6,611 bases of DNA from an uncultured Erysipelotrichaceae bacterium (lineage in GTDB: Bacteria; Bacillota_I; Bacilli_A; Erysipelotrichales; Coprobacillaceae). Each line of letters starts with the position of its first letter. Position 1 is the stretch's first letter. The stretch spans positions 1 to 6,611 of the forward strand of contig UQVG01000114.1 in the NCBI GenBank assembly GCA_900544435.1. Reading direction: 5' to 3'. Below the pieces are notes generated by a model. The model worked only from the letters and a program-made list of their open reading frames with translations. It did no database searches and was not told the origin of the DNA. The translations under genes were made by a program, and so were the position numbers. Shown one piece after another: positions 1 to 5,620 of the stretch.

Positions 1-14
1 TATTACTATTTATA

Positions 15-43
15 TTGACAATTCTAATTTTTAGCGTTATGAT
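15..43 (+). promoter_or_regulatory. Sigma-A type promoter of the ahpC operon
   Basis: A perfect -35 box TTGACA (15-20) is followed after exactly 17 nt by TATGAT (38-43), one mismatch from the -10 consensus. Transcription would start near position 50, leaving a leader of about 35 nt that holds a small hairpin and the ribosome binding site. The match to the housekeeping sigma-factor consensus is strong, in line with the high expression usual for AhpC. Confidence 0.85.
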
Positions 44-45
44 AA
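31..45 (+). promoter_or_regulatory. Possible PerR-like operator overlapping the -10 box
   Basis: The 15-mer TTAGCGTTATGATAA matches the known PerR box (TTATAAT-N-ATTATAA) at 10 of 14 defined positions: 6 of 7 in the right half but only 4 of 7 in the left half. It covers the -10 box, where a repressor would block transcription. PerR control of ahpCF is established in Firmicutes such as Bacillus. In DNA this AT-rich a match of this quality could arise by chance, so this is a suggestion only. Confidence 0.25.
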
Positions 46-52
46 ACACACA

Positions 53-70
53 AGTTAGCAAGAGCTAACT
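53..70 (+). promoter_or_regulatory. Leader hairpin just upstream of the ahpC ribosome binding site
   Basis: AGTTAGC (53-59) and GCTAACT (64-70) are perfectly complementary, giving a 7-bp stem closed by a 4-nt AAGA loop. It starts within a few bases of the predicted transcript 5' end and stops directly before the Shine-Dalgarno AAGGAGGAG (71-79). A 5' stem there could stabilise the mRNA against end-dependent decay or keep the ribosome site open; as DNA it could instead be a protein-binding palindrome. No poly-U follows, so it is not a terminator. The structure is seen in the sequence; its role is inferred. Confidence 0.5.
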
Positions 71-84
71 AAGGAGGAGATTAT

Positions 85-648
85 ATGTCATTAATTAATA
101 AAGAAGTAAATGATTTTGAAGTTAAAGCATTTCAAAATGATGAATTTAAAACAGTTAAAAAAGAAGATATTTTAGGAAAATGGAGTGTATTTTTCTTTTA
201 TCCAGCAGATTTTACGTTTGTTTGCCCTACTGAATTAGAAGATTTATCAAACAAATATGAAGAATTTAAAAAAGTAGATTGTGAAATCTATTCAGTATCT
301 ACTGATACTCATTTTGTTCATAAAGCATGGCATGATAGTTCAAAACGTATTTCTAAAATTGAATACCCTATGTTAGCAGATCCTACTCATGCCTTATCAA
401 AAGATTTTGAAGTATTAATTGAAGAAGACGGTTTATCTGAAAGAGGTACATTTGTTGTTAATCCTGAAGGTAAAATTGTGGCTTATGAAGTCAATGCTGG
501 TAATGTTGGTCGTAATGCAGACGAATTATTGAGAAAAGTGCAAGCTTGCCAATTTGTTTATACTCATGGAGATGAAGTATGTCCAGCAAAATGGGAACCA
601 GGTAAAGAAACATTAAAACCAAGTTTAGATCTTGTAGGACAATTATAG
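85..648 (+). CDS. ahpC: Alkyl hydroperoxide reductase subunit C (typical 2-Cys peroxiredoxin)
   Basis: Cytoplasmic peroxidase that reduces H2O2, organic peroxides and peroxynitrite with its own cysteine thiols, then is recycled by a dedicated reductase. The 187-residue length is that of bacterial AhpC. The peroxidatic Cys47 lies in FTFVCPTE, the resolving Cys166 in GDEVCPAKW, and the family signature SVSTDTHFVHKAW follows the active site. The C-terminal tail after Cys166 is the ordinary bacterial form. Two further cysteines, in VDCEIYS and at 155 (VQACQF), are not part of the usual catalytic pair. The start is set by a strong Shine-Dalgarno AAGGAGGAG at 71-79, with GGAGG ending 7 nt before ATG. 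It heads a two-gene operon with the reductase gene starting 3 nt after its TAG stop. Identification is secure from motifs, length and partner. Confidence 0.97.
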   Translation: MSLINKEVNDFEVKAFQNDEFKTVKKEDILGKWSVFFFYPADFTFVCPTELEDLSNKYEEFKKVDCEIYSVSTDTHFVHKAWHDSSKRISKIEYPMLADPTHALSKDFEVLIEEDGLSERGTFVVNPEGKIVAYEVNAGNVGRNADELLRKVQACQFVYTHGDEVCPAKWEPGKETLKPSLDLVGQL

Positions 649-651
649 TTT

Positions 652-2256
652 ATGGAACAAACAATTTATGATGCCATTGTTATAGGTGGAGGGCCTGCAG
701 GTTTAACTGCAGCTCTTTATTTAGCAAGAGCAAATAATCGTGTTCTTGTTATTGAAAAAGAAACATTTGGTGGACAAATTACTATTACATCTGATGTTGT
801 TAATTATCCTGGTATTTTAAAAACAAGTGGAAAAGAATTGACAGAATCGATGAGACAACAAGCTCAAGATTTTGGAGCTGATTTTGTGTTAGCTGAGGTT
901 CAAAAGATTGAAGATGATGGGGATTTTAAACAAGTAAAAACGACAAGAGGAACATTTAAGTGTTTTGGTATTGTTATAGCGACAGGTGCTCACCCAAGAA
1001 AAGCAGGTTTTATTGGTGAAGAAGAATTTAAAGGGCATGGTATTGCCTACTGTGCAACGTGTGATGGTTCATTTTTTGAAGGAAAAGAAATATTTGTTGT
1101 AGGTGGTGGCTATGCTGCTGCAGAAGAAAGTGTTTTTCTTACCAGATATGCAAAACATGTCACTATTTTAATAAGAGAAGATGACTTTAGTTGTGCTTCT
1201 TCTATTGCTTCGTTAGCAAAAAATCATGAAAAGATAACTGTTTATACAAATGTTGAAGTACTTGAAGTCAGTGGTCATACGTATTTAGAATCTTTAAAGT
1301 ATCATAATAAAAAAACAAATGAAGTGATTGAATATCATGCAAATGAAAATGATACTTTTGGTGTTTTTGTCTTTGCGGGTTATCAACCGAATACATCTCT
1401 TGTAAAAGATATTGTAGAACTCAATGAATCTGGTTATATCGTTACTGATCAAAATCAAAAAACAAATAAAGAAGGTATCTATGGAGCTGGTGATGTTTGT
1501 ATTAAAGAATTGCGTCAAGTCGTTACAGCGGTAAGTGATGGTGCAAAAGCAGCCACATCATTAGAAAAATATGTTGAAAAAATGCATCAAAAAACGGGAA
1601 TAATACCAAAAATTCCTCAAGTAAAAAAGGAAGAACAGGTAACTGTTAATAACGATTCATTACTTGATGAACACATGCTTTCACAATTACAAGCTGTTTT
1701 TTCACGTATGGAAAATCCAATTATTCTTAAATTATTACTCAATGAAAGTACGTTATCCAATGAATTAAAAGGATATATGGAAGCATTAGCATTACAAACC
1801 GATAAAATAAAAATAGCTATAGAAAAAACAAATCAAGAGATTCCTTCTGTCAATATTTGTTTAGAAGATGGTACATGGAGTGGCTTAACTTTCCATGGTG
1901 TACCTGGTGGACATGAATTCACCTCTTTCATTCTAGGAATTTATAATGTTGCAGGACCAGGACAAAAGATAGAACAAACTTATTTAGAAAGAATAGATAA
2001 AATAAATAAAGAGATTAATATAAAAATTATAGTTTCTTTATCTTGTACGATGTGTCCAGAACTCGTTACTTCAGCTCAAAGAATAGCTTCGTTAAATAAA
2101 CAAATAACAACGGAGGTCTATGATATTCAACACTTTAAACAACTTAAAGATCAATATCAAATCATGTCAGTACCATGCATGGTTATTAATGATCAAAAAG
2201 TCGTTTTTGGAAAAAAGAATATCGAACAAATTTTAGAAATCATTGAAAATGTATAA
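652..2256 (+). CDS. ahpF: AhpF-like NAD(P)H:peroxiredoxin reductase, thioredoxin-reductase module first, AhpF-type redox module last
   Basis: Flavoprotein expected to move electrons from NAD(P)H through FAD and two dithiols to AhpC. Residues 1 to about 310 are a thioredoxin-reductase fold: FAD motif GGGPAG (12-17), active-site CATC (Cys134, Cys137), nucleotide motif GGGYAAAEE (151-159), and a second FAD motif around GD (280-281) followed by LRQVVTAVSDG. After a charged linker, residues 337-534 resemble the N-terminal domain of classical AhpF: a first thioredoxin-like fold without cysteines, the HEFTS segment (421 on), then a second fold with CTMC (Cys465, Cys468) and a cis-proline candidate Pro508. 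Classical AhpF has these modules in the opposite order. This arrangement fits the known family of AhpF homologues found beside ahpC in genomes lacking normal AhpF (I recall it as TIGR03143). The thioredoxin-reductase HRR motif for NADPH is absent (LIREDDF instead), so cofactor choice is uncertain. The ribosome site is weak (TAGGA, 635-639, 12 nt upstream), suggesting translational coupling to ahpC. Confidence 0.92.
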   Translation: MEQTIYDAIVIGGGPAGLTAALYLARANNRVLVIEKETFGGQITITSDVVNYPGILKTSGKELTESMRQQAQDFGADFVLAEVQKIEDDGDFKQVKTTRGTFKCFGIVIATGAHPRKAGFIGEEEFKGHGIAYCATCDGSFFEGKEIFVVGGGYAAAEESVFLTRYAKHVTILIREDDFSCASSIASLAKNHEKITVYTNVEVLEVSGHTYLESLKYHNKKTNEVIEYHANENDTFGVFVFAGYQPNTSLVKDIVELNESGYIVTDQNQKTNKEGIYGAGDVCIKELRQVVTAVSDGAKAATSLEKYVEKMHQKTGIIPKIPQVKKEEQVTVNNDSLLDEHMLSQLQAVFSRMENPIILKLLLNESTLSNELKGYMEALALQTDKIKIAIEKTNQEIPSVNICLEDGTWSGLTFHGVPGGHEFTSFILGIYNVAGPGQKIEQTYLERIDKINKEINIKIIVSLSCTMCPELVTSAQRIASLNKQITTEVYDIQHFKQLKDQYQIMSVPCMVINDQKVVFGKKNIEQILEIIENV

Positions 2257-2281
2257 AAAAACGAGCAATGCTCGTTTTTTT
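2255..2281. terminator. Bidirectional rho-independent terminator between convergent genes
   Basis: CGAGC (2262-2266), a 3-nt loop AAT, and GCTCG (2270-2274) form a GC-rich stem flanked by seven A (2255-2261) and seven T (2275-2281), so the full pairing is 12 bp. Read on either strand the stem ends in a run of U, so it serves both the ahpC-ahpF operon and the VanW gene. It fills the whole 23-nt gap between the two stop codons and its arms run into both of them. Confidence 0.93.
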
Positions 2282-3896
2282 ATTGTGCTGTCGTTTCTGA
2301 GGGTTCAATCGTTGTTTCAGGTTGAGTTGGTTCAGTATTTGGAGTCGTTTCAGGGGTTGTTTCTGGAACTTGTTCAACCTTCATTGTTCCTACTGCAATA
2401 ATTGCTTCGTGACCTTTATAATAACTATTGGCTTCTTTTTTCTTTGAAAGTAATTTACCATCTTTATCATAAACTAAACGATAAGAAACGGCTTTACCAC
2501 CATTAGATCCAGCTTGCTTTGTAACTTGTTGACCTTCAGGAATAGTATCATCATTTTCATATTTTGTGTTATATGCGACATCCCCTGTTCTTTCACTTGT
2601 AAACTTCACATAACTTCCATCAACATCAGTTCCAATAATTTTACATGTTAATTTACCACCTGCATAAGTTGCTTCTATTTTAATTGGATAATCTCTATTA
2701 TTTTTAAATTTAAAATCAGGACCACCCCAAGAAACAGTTGCATCTCTTCCAATAGGTACATAACTTGAAATATACGTATGATTTGTTCTTTGAGTTACTT
2801 CTAGATTTGCAAGAACAACAGCATTATATAAAGTTGAAGATGTTTGACAAACGCCTCCACCAACTTCTTGAACAGTTTCACCGTTGGAATAAGCACCCGC
2901 TTCACCAAATCCATTTTCTTTTGTTCTTTTTCCTACTGTTTGGTTGTAAGAAAATTCTTCCCCAGGAAGTAAGATCACATTACATTTTTCACCAGCAAGT
3001 CTTACATTATTTCTTCTTACTGAAGTACCATTAACAGTTGTTGTATATTCTCCTAAAACATCTTTAAATAAATTCTTTTTTAAATCTTCTTTTGTAATAC
3101 TTGGAATAATTGCTTTAGCTTTTACTTCAAAAGTACTTCCTTCACTTGCTTTATTAAAAGCACTAATTGAATCATCTAAATTATATTTAGCTCCATATTG
3201 TTCAGCTACAATTTTATAATTATTATTTTTATCTAAAGTTGCATTTTTACCTTCTTTAGATAAAGATTTATAGATTGTTTTCATTACACTTTCATCTTCA
3301 GAAACAGATGAAGGTTCAATTGTTAGAGTTTTCTTAAAATCATATTGATTCAAAGCATCCTTAATCGCATTATAAACATCTTCTTGTTTAACTGCTTCAC
3401 CACTTTTACCTTTAGTAAAGATGACTTTTGTTTTTTCAACTTTATATGTTGTAGGTACTAAAGTTGAATAATCTAAAATACCTGATTTTTTGATTTCTTG
3501 GTTTAAAGTCTTTTTATCTTTGATATCAATAGAAATATTTTCATTATGTTGTAATAAATAATGATATCCTTTAGTAAAGAAATTATTATATTTCTTTTGA
3601 ATGTCATTGACTTGTTCTTTAATATCGACCTTAACATTATCTTTTAGATCTATTTGATACTTTTGATCATTCAAAGATAAATTCAATAATAGATTTTTTT
3701 CATCCTTTTGATACTGTTTTTCAAGCTGAGTGACAATTTCATCCTTAGACATATTATTGACCTTTATGCCATTAATTGTCATATTCTTGATAAATCCATT
3801 ACCTGATGCTAAAAAACATAAAATGATATAAATCACAAATATTAAACCTATAATTGCACCAACCATTACAGGAACTTTTTTATTCAGTTTTTTCAT
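2280..3896 (-). CDS. Membrane-anchored VanW-family cell-envelope protein with G5-like domain
   Basis: A 538-residue predicted extracytoplasmic protein. A short Lys-rich N-terminus is followed by one hydrophobic segment (about 8-30) that should anchor it, with the rest outside. Residues about 40-275 resemble the putative peptidoglycan-binding region often found before VanW domains. Residues about 281-422 are the VanW domain, from LGEYTTTVNG through LPGEEFSYNQTVG, the hallmark GGGVCQTSS with Cys350, and a conserved segment ending in DATVSWGGPDFKF. Residues about 424-505 look like a G5-type domain (VAYNTKYENDDTIPEG onward). The last 27 residues are rich in Thr, Pro and Glu, with no LPXTG signal. 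VanW is named from vancomycin-resistance clusters, but most such proteins, as here, are chromosomal and apart from any van genes; a cell-wall role is inferred and resistance should not be. The start is supported by AGGGGTGG (complement of 3901-3908), 4 nt before ATG. Confidence 0.9.
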   Translation of the reverse strand: MKKLNKKVPVMVGAIIGLIFVIYIILCFLASGNGFIKNMTINGIKVNNMSKDEIVTQLEKQYQKDEKNLLLNLSLNDQKYQIDLKDNVKVDIKEQVNDIQKKYNNFFTKGYHYLLQHNENISIDIKDKKTLNQEIKKSGILDYSTLVPTTYKVEKTKVIFTKGKSGEAVKQEDVYNAIKDALNQYDFKKTLTIEPSSVSEDESVMKTIYKSLSKEGKNATLDKNNNYKIVAEQYGAKYNLDDSISAFNKASEGSTFEVKAKAIIPSITKEDLKKNLFKDVLGEYTTTVNGTSVRRNNVRLAGEKCNVILLPGEEFSYNQTVGKRTKENGFGEAGAYSNGETVQEVGGGVCQTSSTLYNAVVLANLEVTQRTNHTYISSYVPIGRDATVSWGGPDFKFKNNRDYPIKIEATYAGGKLTCKIIGTDVDGSYVKFTSERTGDVAYNTKYENDDTIPEGQQVTKQAGSNGGKAVSYRLVYDKDGKLLSKKKEANSYYKGHEAIIAVGTMKVEQVPETTPETTPNTEPTQPETTIEPSETTAQ

Positions 3897-3919
3897 TTTT
3901 CCACCCCTATTTGTACATA

Positions 3920-3948
3920 ATGATATATGAATAAAATATAGAAATCAA
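3920..3948 (-). promoter_or_regulatory. Probable promoter of the VanW-family gene
   Basis: On the minus strand TTGATT (complement of 3943-3948, 4 of 6 to the -35 consensus) is separated by 17 nt from TATCAT (complement of 3920-3925, 5 of 6 to the -10 consensus). Transcription would start near 3913, giving a leader of only about 17 nt that still includes the ribosome site at 3901-3908. The spacing is ideal, but in such AT-rich DNA the call remains moderate. Confidence 0.55.
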
Positions 3949-3968
3949 TCGAAATAAATCATATATCA
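3921..3968. repeat. 10-bp inverted repeat in the divergent promoter region
   Basis: TGATATATGA (3921-3930) and TCATATATCA (3959-3968) are exact reverse complements separated by 28 nt, with no pairing beyond the ten bases on either side. One arm overlaps the -10 box of the VanW promoter and the other lies where the -35 of the mnmE promoter would be, with arm centres 38 nt apart. It could be a pair of binding sites for one regulator, but the AT-only core makes a chance origin quite possible. Confidence 0.35.
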
Positions 3969-3983
3969 AAAATAAAAAATATT

Positions 3984-3992
3984 TGTTATAAT
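3984..3992 (+). promoter_or_regulatory. Extended -10 promoter of the mnmE operon
   Basis: TGTTATAAT contains a perfect TATAAT (3987-3992) with the TG of an extended -10 element one base upstream. The region where a -35 should be (about 3964-3969, TATCAA) is a poor match, as is common for extended -10 promoters. Predicted transcription start is near 3999, leaving a leader of roughly 58 nt before mnmE. Confidence 0.7.
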
Positions 3993-4006
3993 GAGGGAGT
4001 TATTTA

Positions 4007-4019
4007 TTGATAAAATCAA
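4007..4019. promoter_or_regulatory. Short palindrome in the mnmE leader
   Basis: TTGAT (4007-4011) and ATCAA (4015-4019) are exact reverse complements around a central AAA. It lies a few bases downstream of the predicted mnmE transcription start, a position usable by a repressor. As RNA it would be a weak 5-bp stem with a 3-nt loop, too weak for a terminator and without a following U tract. Function is unknown and chance occurrence is possible. Confidence 0.25.
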
Positions 4020-4043
4020 CAAAATAAGATAGTATCAAAAAGA

Positions 4044-4051
4044 AAGGTGGT
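4044..4051 (+). promoter_or_regulatory. Ribosome binding site that selects the second mnmE ATG
   Basis: AAGGTGGT (4044-4051) is one mismatch from the ideal AAGGAGGT. It abuts ATG 4052 directly, leaving no spacer, but lies 6 nt from ATG 4058, a normal distance. This favours 4058 as the true start. Confidence 0.7.
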
Positions 4052-4057
4052 ATGAAA

Positions 4058-5392
4058 ATGAATGATGATATTATTGTTGCAGTAGCAACATCAAGACTAG
4101 AAGCAGCAATTTCAATTATCCGTTTATCAGGAAAAGATGTTATTGCATTTGTTCAACAGTTTTTTACAGGAAAGATTATAAATAAAGAGAGTCATACCAT
4201 TACATACGGTTATATAAAAGATAATGGTGAAAAAATAGATGAAGTATTAGTAAATATCTATCGTGGGAAAAGAACTTTTACAGGAGAAGAAATGGTAGAA
4301 ATCAATTGTCATGGTGGTGTTTATATTACAAATAGAGTTGTTGATATTTGTTTACATCATGGGGCAAGACTTGCAGAACGTGGTGAATTTAGTAAACGTG
4401 CTTTTTTAAATGGACGTATTGATTTATCACAAGCTGAAGCTATTAGTGATATTATTACAGCTAAAAATAGTTATGCTTCTTCTCTTGCTTTAAAGGGTAT
4501 TCAAGGAAGTATTAGTCATTTTATTAAAGATTTAAAGGAAGAATTGATTCAAATTATTACTCAAATTGAAGTGAATATTGATTATCCTGAATATGAAGAT
4601 GTTGAAGAACTTACAGCGGATAAGCTTTTACCAATGTCTACTTCTTTAATTGAAAAGATGAATAAAATCATTGAAGATTCTAAAAATATTAAATTATTAA
4701 AAGAGGGAATTCAAACAGCCATCATTGGTAAACCCAATGTTGGTAAATCTAGTTTATTAAATGCGATGTTAAAAGAAGAAAAAGCGATTGTCACAAATAT
4801 TGCTGGAACAACAAGAGATGTCGTTGAAGGATCAGTAACAGTAGATGGTATTTTATTAAATATGATCGATACAGCAGGAATTAGAGAAACAGATAATATT
4901 GTAGAAAGTCTTGGGGTTGAAAAATCAAAAGAAATGATTAAAAAAGCAGATCTTGTTTTATTAGTTATTGATGGAAGTAAAGAACTTGATCAAGAAGATC
5001 AAAAGTTACTTGAACTTACAGAAGATACAAATCGTATTATTATTATTAATAAAGCAGATTTAGGTAAGAAAGTTGATTTAGAAGGAATTGAAATATCGGC
5101 TAAAGAACAAGATATTTTAGCGCTTACTAAAGAAATTAAAAAGAAATTTAATTTAGGACTTATGAGTAATCAAGAAGAATATTATCTTACTAATGCTAGA
5201 CAAACACAATTATTAGAAAAAGCAGCTTCTTCTTTACAAATAGCAATCGATGCGATGAAGATGTCTATACCATCAGATCTTATTGTAGAAGATCTTTATG
5301 ATAGTTGGTCTTGTTTAAAAGAAATATTAGGAGAACAAGCAAAAGAAGATTTATTAGATGAATTATTTAAACGCTTTTGCATAGGTAAATAA
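4058..5392 (+). CDS. mnmE: tRNA modification GTPase MnmE (TrmE)
   Basis: Cytoplasmic GTPase that, with MnmG, installs the (carboxymethyl)aminomethyl group on wobble uridine 34 of several tRNAs using a methylene-tetrahydrofolate donor. From the chosen start it has 444 residues. The N-terminal folate-binding domain begins NDDIIVAVAT and carries EINCHGG and RAFLNGRIDLSQAEA. A helical domain surrounds the G domain, whose motifs are GKPNVGKS (224-231), GTTRD (250-254), DTAG (271-274) and NKAD (331-334). The protein ends in the invariant CIGK with Cys441. An in-frame ATG at 4052 would add two residues, but it touches the Shine-Dalgarno, while 4058 has correct spacing and fits family N-termini. The usual TPxGxGA loop near residue 11 reads TSRLEAA. 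mnmG does not follow, unlike in many Firmicutes; instead two membrane-protein genes follow at 1 and 5 nt spacing. Confidence 0.97.
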   Translation: MNDDIIVAVATSRLEAAISIIRLSGKDVIAFVQQFFTGKIINKESHTITYGYIKDNGEKIDEVLVNIYRGKRTFTGEEMVEINCHGGVYITNRVVDICLHHGARLAERGEFSKRAFLNGRIDLSQAEAISDIITAKNSYASSLALKGIQGSISHFIKDLKEELIQIITQIEVNIDYPEYEDVEELTADKLLPMSTSLIEKMNKIIEDSKNIKLLKEGIQTAIIGKPNVGKSSLLNAMLKEEKAIVTNIAGTTRDVVEGSVTVDGILLNMIDTAGIRETDNIVESLGVEKSKEMIKKADLVLLVIDGSKELDQEDQKLLELTEDTNRIIIINKADLGKKVDLEGIEISAKEQDILALTKEIKKKFNLGLMSNQEEYYLTNARQTQLLEKAASSLQIAIDAMKMSIPSDLIVEDLYDSWSCLKEILGEQAKEDLLDELFKRFCIGK

Positions 5393-5393
5393 G

Positions 5394-5615
5394 ATGAATA
5401 CAAATGAAATATTAGCACAAAGATTTTATCGATTTTTTAAGTATACAAGGAATGTAGCATTAATTGCGTTTATTGTTTTCTTTATATTAAATGCAATTAA
5501 TACAGGAAATAGTGTTTTATATTGGATTTGTTATGGATGTTTAATGGTTTCTATTGTAGGAGCAATGCAATCAGTTTTGTTGTATGTTCTTTCAAAGTAT
5601 TATAAAAAGAGGTAA
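5394..5615 (+). CDS. Small two-helix membrane protein of unknown function
   Basis: I do not recognise this 73-residue protein. Its basic, aromatic N-terminus (RFYRFFKYTR) is followed by hydrophobic helices at about 20-37 and 43-67, joined by a short uncharged loop around NTGNS, and it ends in basic KYYKKR. By the positive-inside rule both ends should face the cytoplasm. ATG lies 1 nt after the mnmE stop, with a modest ribosome site AGGT (5383-5386) inside the end of mnmE; its own 3' end holds the ribosome site of the next gene. This packing and the lack of stop codons support a real coding gene translated from the mnmE operon. A link to the MscS channel encoded next is possible but rests on position alone. 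Confidence 0.75.
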   Translation: MNTNEILAQRFYRFFKYTRNVALIAFIVFFILNAINTGNSVLYWICYGCLMVSIVGAMQSVLLYVLSKYYKKR

Positions 5616-5620
5616 TTTGA

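Noticed and set aside
1294..1518. 74-codon open frame on the minus strand inside the AhpF-like gene
   Set aside because: It lies wholly opposite a secure coding region, and its Phe/Ile-rich product is what the complement of AT-rich coding DNA gives. No family is recognisable.
2765..3034. 89-codon plus-strand open frame inside the VanW gene
   Set aside because: It is antisense to the conserved VanW domain, and its His/Leu/Phe-rich product has no recognisable motif. It is a shadow frame.
2280..3896. VanW gene as a vancomycin-resistance marker
   Set aside because: No vanH, vanA/B, vanX, vanY or vanRS genes are present in the window, and VanW domains are common in chromosomal wall proteins of Firmicutes.
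3941..3960. Tandem-like repeat GAAATCAATC / GAAATAAATC
   Set aside because: It is an imperfect two-copy match (8 of 10) in very AT-rich DNA, with no third copy, so chance is sufficient.
4052..4057. Upstream ATG as the mnmE start
   Set aside because: It directly abuts the Shine-Dalgarno AAGGTGGT with no spacer, while ATG 4058 has 6 nt spacing and matches the usual MnmE N-terminus.
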